Origin: Aureibaculum luteum
Lineage (GTDB): Bacteria; Bacteroidota; Bacteroidia; Flavobacteriales; Flavobacteriaceae
Assembly (NCBI RefSeq): GCF_003449015.1
Contig: NZ_QRGD01000006.1
Location: 62,001 to 126,000 of the forward strand
Reading direction: 5' to 3'
Length of the DNA stretch: 64,000 nucleotides
Part shown: in pieces, positions 8,638 through 17,424 of the stretch
Numbering within the stretch: position 1 is the stretch's first letter
Layout: each line of letters opens with the position of its first letter
Notes under the pieces: generated by a model
Told to the model about the DNA's origin: nothing
The model's database searches: none
The model's input: the letters and a program-made list of their open reading frames with translations, nothing else
Translations under genes and position numbers: made by a program

Positions 8638-9633
8638 TTATATCGCTTTCTTTAATTTTTTAAAGAATACCTCTTCCCTATTGGAAAGGGCTACTAATTG
8701 ATCGGCTACTTTATTATAAGCATCTAATTCAGAGCTTCTATTTTTATAAATTCGTGAAGCATCAATAGCAAAATCACGCCAAGAATCGCCTATTTCAGTA
8801 ATTTCTAAAGACAATTCTTTTAATTTAGGATTTTTTAATATTACCGCTGCTTCTTGTAAAAAAGCACCGTAAATAAAACGGAATCCGCCACCGCCAGTCC
8901 CAATTTCTTCTTGCATTCTAACCAATTGCCCCAAATAATGATTGGCTACTTTTACACCTTTCTTTTCTGGCCATTTTCGAATCAATTTAGCTATGGTTCG
9001 CATACCTCTGACTCCAACATAGGGAACAGGTGCTAGCATATCACGACAAACCGTTTTAATTCCTTTTTTTATGGCACTTTCCAATTGCAATTCTTTTGGG
9101 AAGTGAACAGGATAATACATATGGCCTTTAGGAGCCATGGCTCCTTTGGCAAAACGTACTCTATTTAATTCTTTTTTGGTTAATGTGGTTGTCGTTTCCA
9201 TAACAGGATCACTAATTAAATAAGTATCCTCTTCTTTACCATAAACAACCAGGTTATGAGCATTAAAATGAAAACGATATTCGTCTGGAAAATAAGACAA
9301 ATGATAAACGCCAACTTGTAAACCAACAGGATTATTACGTTGCAATTCCGCTTCTAAAGCCTTTTCCGCACTACTTTCGTTTCTAAATTTAAAGCGTTTC
9401 ACTTTTATCCCTACCCGTTGAGCAAAGCGTTTAAAAATGATACCTGGCATGGGTCTAAAACTCACCACAGGAGCGTGATTCACTTTTAAAAAGGGAATGT
9501 ATACAAAGAAAAGACCAGAACCAATACCAAATACCATTGGTTCGCTAATTTGATATCCTTTATGTTTAAGTAAGTTTGAAACCACCCCATTTTCACAATG
9601 TGCAGATTGATGATGTGTAAAGTCTATCTTCAT
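8638..9633 (-). CDS. BtrH N-terminal domain protein (acyltransferase-like)
   Basis: A 331-residue protein with a papain-like BtrH N-terminal domain: Cys13 in 'HHQSAHCENG', His126 in 'HFNAHNLVVYG' and Asp142 in 'YLISDPV' are candidates for a Cys-His-Asp triad. The C-terminal half matches the helical region usually found with this domain. In butirosin synthesis BtrH transfers an acyl group from an ACP to an amine. A protein of this type sits in many flexirubin/DAR clusters, but its substrate there is not established to my knowledge. Its start overlaps the previous gene by 4 bases. Confidence 0.88.
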   Translation of the reverse strand: MKIDFTHHQSAHCENGVVSNLLKHKGYQISEPMVFGIGSGLFFVYIPFLKVNHAPVVSFRPMPGIIFKRFAQRVGIKVKRFKFRNESSAEKALEAELQRNNPVGLQVGVYHLSYFPDEYRFHFNAHNLVVYGKEEDTYLISDPVMETTTTLTKKELNRVRFAKGAMAPKGHMYYPVHFPKELQLESAIKKGIKTVCRDMLAPVPYVGVRGMRTIAKLIRKWPEKKGVKVANHYLGQLVRMQEEIGTGGGGFRFIYGAFLQEAAVILKNPKLKELSLEITEIGDSWRDFAIDASRIYKNRSSELDAYNKVADQLVALSNREEVFFKKLKKAI

Positions 9634-10037
9634 ATGTTTTTATCAATATCCTGCAATTGCTCGATGGTAATATCAAAAACATCTGCGTATTTCTGTAATA
9701 TTTTAGTATTTAATTTTTTAAAAACCTGAGGCTTAAAATGTCTTTTAACACGCCATTGCCAGAGTCCTACATAACTTGCCAAAATAGGTAAATCCATTTT
9801 ATTAACTTCCATGTAATAATCAATTGGACTAGACTCATTTGCTACTACTCTCTTTTTTGCAGCGTCAATTCGTTCTTTAATATCTTGTATGGCATTATTT
9901 AAAGCGATGGTTTTCGGATCCCAACCTGTACTGTTTTCTGTAGTATATTCACCATTTTCATCAACGGCATAACAGAGTTCACGAAAATTAGCGGACTCTA
10001 AATTACTTTTGTCTTGTGGAACTTCGCTCTTTTTCAT
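9630..10037 (-). CDS. Conserved hypothetical protein of flexirubin-type clusters
   Basis: A 135-residue, charged, soluble protein without a signal peptide or membrane helix. The C-terminal part ('FKKLNTKILQKYADVFDITIEQLQDID') resembles the last helices of an XRE-type HTH fold, but no complete DNA-binding motif is evident. The start lies 3 bases after the dehydratase stop and the end overlaps the BtrH-like gene by 4 bases, so it is co-translated with the pathway. Function unknown. Confidence 0.78.
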   Translation of the reverse strand: MKKSEVPQDKSNLESANFRELCYAVDENGEYTTENSTGWDPKTIALNNAIQDIKERIDAAKKRVVANESSPIDYYMEVNKMDLPILASYVGLWQWRVKRHFKPQVFKKLNTKILQKYADVFDITIEQLQDIDKNI

Positions 10038-10040
10038 AGC

Positions 10041-10499
10041 TTATTTTACTTCTTTAATAAATAAGTTCATTACACATTTAGCTAAAACAATTTCTGTATT
10101 TTCAATGATACAATTCAATGCACAAATACTATATCCATCAGCATCAAATCTTGAAATAAGATTTGCAGTGGTAACAATTGTCTCGTTTAATTGCGGCAAT
10201 TTAATGATATTAAACGACTTAACACCACTTATAAAACCTACAAGCTTTGTGTTTTTTCCTTCAACATCTTCCTCATCAAAATAACTTTTACCTACTATGG
10301 CCGAACATGTTTGAGCTGCATTTTCTATTAAACCCGACTCCGAAAGGTCATTTTCATCCACAAAAATACAATCAGACGTTATTGAAAAACTAGTCTTAAC
10401 ACTCTCATCATCAATAGACAATAAAGTATCTACCATTAACATAGGAACTCTATGTGGTAGAAAGTTTTTAATATCAATATGACTTGAAGTGCTATCCAA
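10041..10499 (-). CDS. 3-hydroxyacyl-ACP dehydratase, FabZ/ApeI-like (active type)
   Basis: A 152-residue hot-dog protein with the FabZ catalytic pair: His16 in 'LPHRVPMLMVD' and Glu59 in 'GLIENAAQ'. It would dehydrate 3-hydroxyacyl-ACP during chain extension. The start is a TTG directly after the TAA of the preceding dehydratase, in the same reading frame. The first internal ATG lies beyond the catalytic His, so the TTG must be used or the two frames are read together. It is paired with a dehydratase lacking the His, as in the ApeI:ApeP heterodimer of aryl polyene systems. Confidence 0.88.
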   Translation of the reverse strand: MDSTSSHIDIKNFLPHRVPMLMVDTLLSIDDESVKTSFSITSDCIFVDENDLSESGLIENAAQTCSAIVGKSYFDEEDVEGKNTKLVGFISGVKSFNIIKLPQLNETIVTTANLISRFDADGYSICALNCIIENTEIVLAKCVMNLFIKEVK

Positions 10500-10925
10500 T
10501 TATTTTGCAACTACTGTTTTCATTTCGCTAGTAGCTATTGATTTACCATTTAGTTTAACATTAATGGCAACTAAAGTTACCCCCATTACTTCGTGTAAAA
10601 TAAAAGCCGTTGTTTCTAACGTATCATTTAATTGGGGCAAGATAAGAATTTCTACGCTTTTAATAGATCCAATATATCCAGTAGGAGAAGGTTTATCTAG
10701 TAAATGGTATTTATACCCGGTGTGCAGTGCAACTGTTTGAGCCATATGCTCAATTAAACCAGGTTCTGTAAACGTATTATTTTTAGTAAAAATATTGGCA
10801 TCTGAAATTGTTAAACAAGAAGTAACCTCGCTATCCGTATAGTGTAATAATTTATCAACCATTACAAACGGTGCTTTTTGCGGAATTAAATTAGTTACCG
10901 GTATGTTTAAGGAATCATTATTCAA
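10500..10925 (-). CDS. Dehydratase-like hot-dog protein lacking the catalytic His (ApeP-like)
   Basis: A 141-residue FabZ-like protein aligned with its neighbour: 'LIPQKAPFVMVD' has Gln16 where FabZ has the catalytic His, while Glu is kept in 'GLIEHMAQ'. A dehydratase partner without full catalytic residues fits a structural subunit such as ApeP in the aryl polyene ApeI:ApeP complex. The start codon is TTG, one base after the darB stop. The gene ends in a TAA followed at once by the TTG of the active dehydratase. The role as non-catalytic partner is inferred. Confidence 0.83.
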   Translation of the reverse strand: MNNDSLNIPVTNLIPQKAPFVMVDKLLHYTDSEVTSCLTISDANIFTKNNTFTEPGLIEHMAQTVALHTGYKYHLLDKPSPTGYIGSIKSVEILILPQLNDTLETTAFILHEVMGVTLVAINVKLNGKSIATSEMKTVVAK

Positions 10926-10926
10926 A

Positions 10927-12060
10927 TTAACAAACAGTTAAAAGTGCATAATTATAAGCAAATCTTGCACTTTCTGGAACATGCAATAAAATGGTATCGC
11001 CTTTGTTTAATTTTCCAGAATCTACTAATTCTTCTAACATAATGTAAATAGAGGCTGCTCCTACATTTCCTACTTTTTCTAAATTCATAAACCATTTATC
11101 CAATGGTACTACAAAATCTTGTTTTACCATTTCTTCATACAATTTATCCTTAAAATAAAAAGATGAAATATGTGGTAAGTAGTAGGTTAAATCTTCAGGT
11201 TTCACATTATGCTTGTCTAAAGCATGTTTTAAACTATCAACGCCTTTTACTAAAATATTTTCACTTAATAATTTCACATCTTGTTTCATGGCGAACAAAG
11301 ATTGTTCACTCCAATCATGAGCTGGAAACTCACTCCAAGGCTTTAACTGGCCATTTTCCAATTTATCTCCACCAGCGTACATACATGTATCTAGCTCATG
11401 AGCATATGAATATCCTTCAATCCATTCAATTTTTAATGGTTGTTTCCCTTTTGGTTCACTTTCTAATAAAACAGCACCTGCACCATCGGAAAGCATCCAA
11501 CGTAAAAATTCTTTATTAAAAGCAATTATAGGCTGCTCTTCTAACGATTTTAAATGGTTCACCTCTTCTTCAAAAGTATTCGCCATCATCCAAGAAGAAG
11601 TACGTTCAGAACCCGCACAAACGGCATTATTAACTTGATGAGCTTTAACAGATAAGAATCCATATTTTAATGCATTCATTCCTGAACAACATGCACCTGA
11701 AGGTGAATTTATTTCTAAATTTCTATTCTTTAAAAAGCCATGAACCATTGCGGTATGCGATGGTAATATTTGATCAGGACTAGAGGTACCACAAGATAAT
11801 AATTCAATATCTTTTGTCGTAAAATCTTCATCACAAAGAAGCTCTACAGCTTCCTTAGTTAGTTGTGCATTATTGTGAGTAATTTCACCATTTTCATCAA
11901 TGGCATAATACCTCGTTTTAATCTTATTATTTCGTAAAACTATACCCTTAGCTTTGGAAGATTTTCCATTTAGAATACCTAATTTTTGTTCCATTTGATC
12001 ATTAGGAACAGGGTTGTTAGGTAAAAATTTTGCAATTCTAGTTATGTAGACGTCATTCAT
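10927..12060 (-). CDS. darB: DarB, ketosynthase III forming dialkylcyclohexanedione
   Basis: A 377-residue FabH-like ketosynthase. The active-site loop is 'SPSGACCSGM' with the probable nucleophile Cys125, His in 'LPHISSF' and Asn in 'VGNVGAAS'. In Bacteroidota DarB condenses two acyl chains and cyclises them to a 1,3-cyclohexanedione, the precursor of the dialkylresorcinol half of flexirubin. It lies directly downstream of DarA (39-base gap) and immediately upstream of the dehydratase pair, with almost no spacing, so one operon is likely. Confidence 0.93.
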   Translation of the reverse strand: MNDVYITRIAKFLPNNPVPNDQMEQKLGILNGKSSKAKGIVLRNNKIKTRYYAIDENGEITHNNAQLTKEAVELLCDEDFTTKDIELLSCGTSSPDQILPSHTAMVHGFLKNRNLEINSPSGACCSGMNALKYGFLSVKAHQVNNAVCAGSERTSSWMMANTFEEEVNHLKSLEEQPIIAFNKEFLRWMLSDGAGAVLLESEPKGKQPLKIEWIEGYSYAHELDTCMYAGGDKLENGQLKPWSEFPAHDWSEQSLFAMKQDVKLLSENILVKGVDSLKHALDKHNVKPEDLTYYLPHISSFYFKDKLYEEMVKQDFVVPLDKWFMNLEKVGNVGAASIYIMLEELVDSGKLNKGDTILLHVPESARFAYNYALLTVC

Positions 12061-12099
12061 TCTTTAAAAGTAATATTTTTTAAGGAAACTACTATTAAA

Positions 12100-13038
12100 T
12101 TAAGTATTAGATATACCCTTTAGTTTAACAGAAGCATAATATTTTTTATCTTTTTTAATTTTACCTATAAAAGGTAAATAGGTCAGCAAAAATACAATAA
12201 AAAGTACTGGTCCGAAGAACCAAATTGCAAATTTTAAGTATTTATCAAAAACCCGAACCCATTTTAATCTTTTTGGTTCTCCAGGCTTGCCTTTTTTGAT
12301 GATAAAATTAGACCATTTATCAAAAATAACATTGGCTCTTTTGTCCATTGTAATTAAAAATGGCTTTACCACTACTGCTCCAATTTTTAATAAGTTATCT
12401 TGTAAATATGTATAGTCATTTTTGTTTAAGCTTTCCAATATTGGTTTGCCAAACTTAACAGATTCATCAATATCTTTTTGAGAAACCCCTGGTTTTGGAA
12501 AAACACCTAAGTACTTTTCCTTTTTACCATTCATCATCCATTTTTCTATAGTGATAACACTAACATGATTTATGTTTCTATCTACCAACGCAATATTACC
12601 AACTAAATTCGCTTGGTTTTCAATTAATAAATGCTTCATTTTTTCTTGAGCCTTTATCCACATATTACGACACGCTATAAGTGTTATAACGGGTGTATCT
12701 TTTACTATTTTTTTAGCAGATTCCGATTTTAAAAATGAGTTTATAGGTACAGAAGGTGTGAGGTACCAAACTTGATATGCAAGTATAACTAAATCGTATT
12801 TCTTCGTAAATATTTCAGGATTTGGTTCTTCCAATTTACATGGAATTTGTAAAAATGATTCAGGAAAAACATCATAAAACTTATCTGCTTTCCATGGAAA
12901 ACCAAATTCTTCAACTGGTTTTATTTGATGATATGAAACGGAAACATTATTTGAATTTTCCAGTTCCTGTACTACATTTTGAGCAATTTCTAGCAACTGC
13001 CCAGACTGTGTGTAATATATTACTAAAACGTTTTTCAT
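12100..13038 (-). CDS. darA: DarA, dialkylresorcinol-forming enzyme (flavodoxin-like)
   Basis: A 312-residue protein opening with a flavodoxin-like fold: 'VLVIYYTQSGQLLEIAQ' gives the FMN phosphate loop, and 'YQVWYLTPSVPINSF' and 'CRNMWIKAQEKM' are hallmarks of DarA proteins. A membrane helix near residues 272-293 suggests attachment to the inner membrane. In DAR pathways DarA aromatises the DarB cyclohexanedione to the 2,5-dialkylresorcinol. It is one base downstream of the acyltransferase stop codon, in the same operon as DarB. Confidence 0.92.
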   Translation of the reverse strand: MKNVLVIYYTQSGQLLEIAQNVVQELENSNNVSVSYHQIKPVEEFGFPWKADKFYDVFPESFLQIPCKLEEPNPEIFTKKYDLVILAYQVWYLTPSVPINSFLKSESAKKIVKDTPVITLIACRNMWIKAQEKMKHLLIENQANLVGNIALVDRNINHVSVITIEKWMMNGKKEKYLGVFPKPGVSQKDIDESVKFGKPILESLNKNDYTYLQDNLLKIGAVVVKPFLITMDKRANVIFDKWSNFIIKKGKPGEPKRLKWVRVFDKYLKFAIWFFGPVLFIVFLLTYLPFIGKIKKDKKYYASVKLKGISNT

Positions 13039-13039
13039 A

Positions 13040-13918
13040 TTATTTATTATCTTCCCAAAAATCGAAATAATTAAACCATTGTAACGGGTATTGTTTTAAA
13101 ATCCACTCTATACTTTCTGTATAGTTCTGTAACAACCCCTGTGCATCTCTTTTTTTTGCTGTTGCCAATCGGGTATATAAATGATAGTGCTTGTTTGTCT
13201 CTTTCATTACATAAACAAACGCTACGGGTACTTTTAAGCGAGAAGCCAATAAAAAAGGGCCTGCTGGAAACTTCGCTTCCTTTCCAAATAAATGCTCTTC
13301 TAAAAAACGAGTTCCTTCAAAGTATCTATCTCCAGTAAAACAAATTAATTCATTATTTGCTAATGCTGAATTGATTTCAAAGATATGAGATAAATCTTCC
13401 TTTATCAATATTAATTTAATGCTTGATTTTTCTGATACCGACTCTAAATATTCCTTTATATCACTATGCTCTTGATCAGTTGTAACAATATTGATTTGTG
13501 AGTTGAAATCAATTTCTTTAAAAAAGAACTCTGCTATTTCAAAATTACCAACATGAGCACTGATTAATATTCCGCCATTTTTATTAGCAATGAGTTGTTT
13601 TAAATTATCAATACCATCAAAATCGTAAGTGAATTTATTTCGTAATCCCGATCTAATGGCTACTTTATCAATTATGGTTTGTCCAAATTTATAATAACTT
13701 TTATAAACATTGAAGACACTTTTTATTGAGGAATATTTTAACCTTTTTCTAAAATAATTATAGGAAGCTTTTGTGCCTTTGGGAGAAAATATCAAGAAAT
13801 AAAAAGCAACGAAGTACAAAATAAAATAAGCCGAACGTAAGCCCAGCTTTTTCATAAAAAAAATAAATATTCTATAACCTAAAACGGTACCTCTGGATTT
13901 ACCTTCCCATTGTGCCAT
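13040..13918 (-). CDS. Lysophospholipid/lipid A-type acyltransferase (LpxL/HtrB family)
   Basis: A 292-residue acyltransferase with the HX4E motif 'HVGNFE' (His122, Glu127) and an N-terminal hydrophobic helix (about 27-45). Family members move acyl chains from ACP to a lipid or sugar acceptor at the inner membrane. In aryl polyene and flexirubin clusters such enzymes may acylate the pigment or its lipid anchor, or join the polyene to the resorcinol. Substrate here is inferred only from position between the ACP gene and darA. Confidence 0.88.
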   Translation of the reverse strand: MAQWEGKSRGTVLGYRIFIFFMKKLGLRSAYFILYFVAFYFLIFSPKGTKASYNYFRKRLKYSSIKSVFNVYKSYYKFGQTIIDKVAIRSGLRNKFTYDFDGIDNLKQLIANKNGGILISAHVGNFEIAEFFFKEIDFNSQINIVTTDQEHSDIKEYLESVSEKSSIKLILIKEDLSHIFEINSALANNELICFTGDRYFEGTRFLEEHLFGKEAKFPAGPFLLASRLKVPVAFVYVMKETNKHYHLYTRLATAKKRDAQGLLQNYTESIEWILKQYPLQWFNYFDFWEDNK

Positions 13919-13929
13919 AACAGATTATA

Positions 13930-14172
13930 TTAAGCTAACTTCCGCTCTATTAAATTATAAAAATCATGAAGTTTAATCACGTTTACAAAATCTTCACCAA
14001 TCAGTTTTACTCCGAAATTAGATTCTACCGCAACGACCAGATCAACAAAATCTAAACTATCTAGCTCTAATGTTTCTTTTAAGTTAGCCTCAGGGCTAAT
14101 TGCATCCTCTTCAACTTCAAATTCATCTATAAGGAAATCATTAATTTTACTAATGATGTCTTCTTTATTCAT
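13930..14172 (-). CDS. Acyl carrier protein
   Basis: An 80-residue acidic ACP with the phosphopantetheine attachment motif 'LELDSLDFVDLVV' (Ser39). It sits 11 bases after the ketosynthase gene and directly before the acyltransferase. It should carry the growing chain for the ketosynthase, reductase and dehydratases of this cluster. It is the only ACP in the window, whereas full flexirubin loci usually encode more than one. Confidence 0.93.
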   Translation of the reverse strand: MNKEDIISKINDFLIDEFEVEEDAISPEANLKETLELDSLDFVDLVVAVESNFGVKLIGEDFVNVIKLHDFYNLIERKLA

Positions 14173-14183
14173 AACCGTAATAA

Positions 14184-15401
14184 TTAAATCTTTTTAATAA
14201 TTAATGCCGAGTTTGTTCCGCCAAACCCAAAAGAATTGGACAAAAATACATCAATTTTTTTATCTACAGTCTCTCTAGCAATGTTTAATTTTGCAGCATC
14301 TTCGTCTGGTGTTTTCAAATTAATATTAGGGGCTACAAATGAATGTTGCATCATTAACATTGAATAAACGACTTCACTTGCACCTGCCATCCAACACTCA
14401 TGACCTGTCATAGATTTTGTAGAACTTATATAAGGACAATTATCACCAAATATATTATAAATTGCTTTCGCCTCATTAGCATCACCTACTGGTGTAGAAG
14501 TGGCGTGAGCATTAACATAATCAATAGTTTTTTTATCTATTTTAGCTTCGTCTATTGCTTTTTGCATGGCTCTGGTAGGACCATCAGCATTGGGAGTTGA
14601 AATATGATCGCCATTTGATGAGAATCCATAACCAATAATTTCACCCAAAATAGGAGCTCCTCTTTTTATTGCTGAATCATAACTCTCTAAAATTACTGTA
14701 GCTGCACCACCGCTTGGAACTAAGCCATCTCTTTCAACATCAAAAGGTTTTGATGCTTCTGCAGGATTTTCTTCCTTTATTGAAAACACACCTAAACCAT
14801 CAAAACTAGCCATGGCTAGTTTATTTATTTCTTGAGCTCCACCACAAATTATAGTGTCTTGTAACCCACTTTTTATTAAATGATAGCCAACACCAATAGC
14901 ATGCGAACCACTAGCACAAGCAGCACTAATCGTAAAATTCACTCCTTTTAACTTGAAAATAGTAGATAGATTCATGTTTACGGTAGAATTCATCGCTTTA
15001 AAAATAGCTCCTGACCCCACTAAAGTAGTGTCTTTTTTTTCTCTTACGATATCTATAGATTCAATAACTGACCGTGCCGTACTATCATTGCCAAATAAAA
15101 TACCAACTTCATTAATATCTAAAAAATCTTGAGAAATTCCAGCATTTTTTAAGGCTTCAACGGTTGATATGTATGCAAATTGAGCTTCTTCGCCCATGCT
15201 AATGCGTTGTCTTCTTGAAAGTAACTTTTTTAAATCGGGTTCTGCAACCATTCCGGTTAGTGCAGAACGGTAACCAAACTCTTTACGTTCGGCATCAAAT
15301 ACAATTCCAGATTTCCCTTTATATAAAGATTCTTTTACTTCGTCTAAATTACTCCCTATGCAAGAGTAAATACCCATTCCTGTTATAACAACTCTATTCA
15401 T
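14184..15401 (-). CDS. Beta-ketoacyl-ACP synthase II-like (FabF/ApeO type)
   Basis: A 405-residue ketosynthase with Cys162 in 'ISAACASGSHAIG', His in 'NAHATSTPVGD', a second His in 'KSMTGHE' and the C-terminal 'FGFGGTNSALII'. All three catalytic residues are present, so it should be an active decarboxylating condensing enzyme rather than a chain-length factor. It is flanked by the ketoreductase (14-base gap) and the ACP, giving a minimal iterative type II set. It is probably the polyene-forming ketosynthase. Confidence 0.92.
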   Translation of the reverse strand: MNRVVITGMGIYSCIGSNLDEVKESLYKGKSGIVFDAERKEFGYRSALTGMVAEPDLKKLLSRRQRISMGEEAQFAYISTVEALKNAGISQDFLDINEVGILFGNDSTARSVIESIDIVREKKDTTLVGSGAIFKAMNSTVNMNLSTIFKLKGVNFTISAACASGSHAIGVGYHLIKSGLQDTIICGGAQEINKLAMASFDGLGVFSIKEENPAEASKPFDVERDGLVPSGGAATVILESYDSAIKRGAPILGEIIGYGFSSNGDHISTPNADGPTRAMQKAIDEAKIDKKTIDYVNAHATSTPVGDANEAKAIYNIFGDNCPYISSTKSMTGHECWMAGASEVVYSMLMMQHSFVAPNINLKTPDEDAAKLNIARETVDKKIDVFLSNSFGFGGTNSALIIKKI

Positions 15402-15415
15402 TTTTCTTTCAGCAA

Positions 15416-16147
15416 TTATGAATAAATTCCACCATTTATATTAATTACCTCACCAGTAATATAAGAAGATTTTTTAGAAGCTAAAAACGAAACCAAATCA
15501 GCTACTTCTTCGGCCTCACCGAATCTGTTTACAGGAATCATTCTTTTCAATTCTTTTTCATCTAACTCGGCGGTCATATCTGAATTAATAAACCCAGGAG
15601 CTACCGCGTTAACTGTTATTTTTCGTTTAGCTACTTCTTGAGCTAAAGCTTTTGTAGCGGCTACAATTGCTCCTTTTGCTGCAGAATAATTGGTTTGTCC
15701 TGGTGTACCTTTTACACCCGAAACAGAAACCATATTAATAATTCTACCGTAGCGATTACTTAACATTTTTTGAATTAAATGATTGGTAACATTATAAAAA
15801 CCATTTAAACTTGTATTGATAACACTGTGCCAATCTTCAGCAGGCATCCACATAAACAAACCGTCTTTGGTAATTCCTGCGTTGTTTACTAACACCTCAA
15901 TAATTGAACCTTCGTTTGCATCAATCCAAGTATCTAGAGCGTTTTTTACAGCATCGGCATTTGCTACATCAAACTGAATAATTTCACCAGTATTACCCAG
16001 CTCTCGCACCTGCTTTAAAGTATCTAATGCCGCTTCTTTATTTGAATTGTAATTGATTAAGATATGGTAATCAGAATCTTCTGCCAACTTTTTACAAATT
16101 GCTTTTCCAATTCCTCTAGAACCTCCTGTTACTAATGCACACTTCAT
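15416..16147 (-). CDS. 3-oxoacyl-ACP reductase (FabG-like SDR)
   Basis: A 243-residue SDR with the NADPH motif 'TGGSRGIGKAIC', 'NNAG', catalytic Ser in 'VSVSG' and 'YSAAKGA' (Tyr/Lys), ending in 'YITGEVININGGIYS'. It reduces 3-oxoacyl-ACP between the ketosynthase and dehydratase steps. It starts 3 bases after the WG-repeat gene and precedes the ketosynthase, so it belongs to the pigment operon. A housekeeping fabG is expected elsewhere. Confidence 0.92.
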   Translation of the reverse strand: MKCALVTGGSRGIGKAICKKLAEDSDYHILINYNSNKEAALDTLKQVRELGNTGEIIQFDVANADAVKNALDTWIDANEGSIIEVLVNNAGITKDGLFMWMPAEDWHSVINTSLNGFYNVTNHLIQKMLSNRYGRIINMVSVSGVKGTPGQTNYSAAKGAIVAATKALAQEVAKRKITVNAVAPGFINSDMTAELDEKELKRMIPVNRFGEAEEVADLVSFLASKKSSYITGEVININGGIYS

Positions 16148-16150
16148 TAA

Positions 16151-17299
16151 CTATTTATTTATATCTGTAAATGATTCAACTCTATCAAACCAAGTATTAT
16201 TTAATACATTACCCTTAGTATCGATAAAACCCCATTTCTTTTTCTTACTAACTCTTGCTAAGCCGTTATAAAAACCTTTCTCATTGCCTTTTCCAAAGAT
16301 TAGTCCTACAGCAAGTAATCCACGATTAGAAATTTCATAGTCATAGTCAACAACTAGTTTTCCTGATGTATCAATAAACCCCCATAGCTTATCCATTTTT
16401 ACAGGTGCCAAACCGTCTTCACTAAATATCTCAGCATCTCTAAACGTTTCAGGAATTACCATTTCTCCTTTCGTATTAATATACCCCCATTTATCTACCG
16501 TCATTACGGGAGCCAAACCATTATAAAACCCTCTTACTTTTTTATAGTTAGGTTTGATTACCCATTCTCCTTTTCTATTAATAAAACCAACTAATTTTAA
16601 GGCATCATTGGCATACGTTAATTCTTCACCATCACGAAAGTCCCAAATTTTTAACACACCTTCAACTTTTGTAAATTTACCATCGACGATCATTCCACTT
16701 ACACCATCTTTCTTAGCAGTAAGATTTCCTTCAGACCAAACTCCTAAACCTTCATATTCTGCAGGTAAAACAATTTTACCCATCGTATTTATTAAGCCAT
16801 ATGATTCGCCTTTTTTTACTTTGGCATGCCCATTTTCAAAGGCATAAATTTTATCATAAGTAGGCTCTAAAAGGATCTCTCCTTCTGGATTAATTAAACC
16901 TACAAGATCATTTTGCTTAATGTATGCTACTCCGTCTTCAAAACTATAAAGCTCTTTAGAGTCGGGCATTTCAACTTTTTCACCTTTCTTATTAATATAC
17001 ATCCATTCCTTGTTCAACAACACGATGGCTAAACCACTATTAAAGCTCTTAACTTTTGCATATGTTGGTTTTATTACGACCTCTCCTTCTCCATTGATAT
17101 ACCCCCATTCTTTACCTTCTTTAAAAGGTGCTAACCCATCTGCAAAATTACCAGCATCTTTAAGGGTAGGTTCAATTATCCAAGAACCATCTGGTTTAAT
17201 AAATCCAACTTTCTTTTTTTGAACAACTAAAGCCGCTTTTTGAGCAATAACGGATTGACTTATAAGAGCCACAACTAAAATAAATAGTATTTTTTTCAT
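16151..17299 (-). CDS. WG-repeat secreted protein
   Basis: A 382-residue protein with a signal peptide (MKKILFILVVALISQSVIAQ) followed by about eleven WG/KWG repeats ('SWIIEPTLKDAGNF', 'EWGYINGEGEVVIKPTY' and similar), each about 30-40 residues. WG repeats form beta-hairpin units of unknown molecular role. A TAnnTTTG box upstream (17318-17325) fits the chosen start. The gene lies between tyrosine ammonia-lyase and fabG with only 3 bases to fabG, so it may lead the main pigment operon. Its role in pigment formation is unknown. Confidence 0.88.
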   Translation of the reverse strand: MKKILFILVVALISQSVIAQKAALVVQKKKVGFIKPDGSWIIEPTLKDAGNFADGLAPFKEGKEWGYINGEGEVVIKPTYAKVKSFNSGLAIVLLNKEWMYINKKGEKVEMPDSKELYSFEDGVAYIKQNDLVGLINPEGEILLEPTYDKIYAFENGHAKVKKGESYGLINTMGKIVLPAEYEGLGVWSEGNLTAKKDGVSGMIVDGKFTKVEGVLKIWDFRDGEELTYANDALKLVGFINRKGEWVIKPNYKKVRGFYNGLAPVMTVDKWGYINTKGEMVIPETFRDAEIFSEDGLAPVKMDKLWGFIDTSGKLVVDYDYEISNRGLLAVGLIFGKGNEKGFYNGLARVSKKKKWGFIDTKGNVLNNTWFDRVESFTDINK

Positions 17300-17317
17300 A
17301 ATGATTAGAGTTTATTT

Positions 17318-17325
17318 CAAAAATA
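17318..17325 (-). promoter_or_regulatory. TAnnTTTG -7 box before the WG-repeat gene
   Basis: Minus-strand TATTTTTG, the Bacteroidota -7 consensus, about 19 bases upstream of the ATG at 17299. No clear -33 TTG was found at the expected spacing. It would allow the operon from the WG-repeat gene onward to be transcribed apart from tyrosine ammonia-lyase. Confidence 0.4.
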
Positions 17326-17390
17326 GAAATTAAATTGAATAATTCTGCTTTTTATGTATAACCTGTATGAAATTCGTTACAACTGGCAAA

Positions 17391-17410
17391 GAACTCCACT
17401 TAATGAGTTC
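17391..17410 (-). terminator. Weak stem-loop after tyrosine ammonia-lyase
   Basis: A 6-bp stem (GAACTC / GAGTTC) with an 8-base loop lies about 15 bases past the stop of the ammonia-lyase gene. On the minus strand it is followed by only three T bases, so termination would be partial at best. Confidence 0.3.
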
Positions 17411-17424
17411 AATTTACTAAAAAT

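Noticed and set aside
11163-11519. 118-codon open frame on the plus strand
   Set aside because: It is antisense to darB, whose motifs and family length are clear.
15416-16147. Housekeeping fabG
   Set aside because: It is embedded between pigment genes with 3- and 14-base gaps, so a pathway-specific role is more likely.
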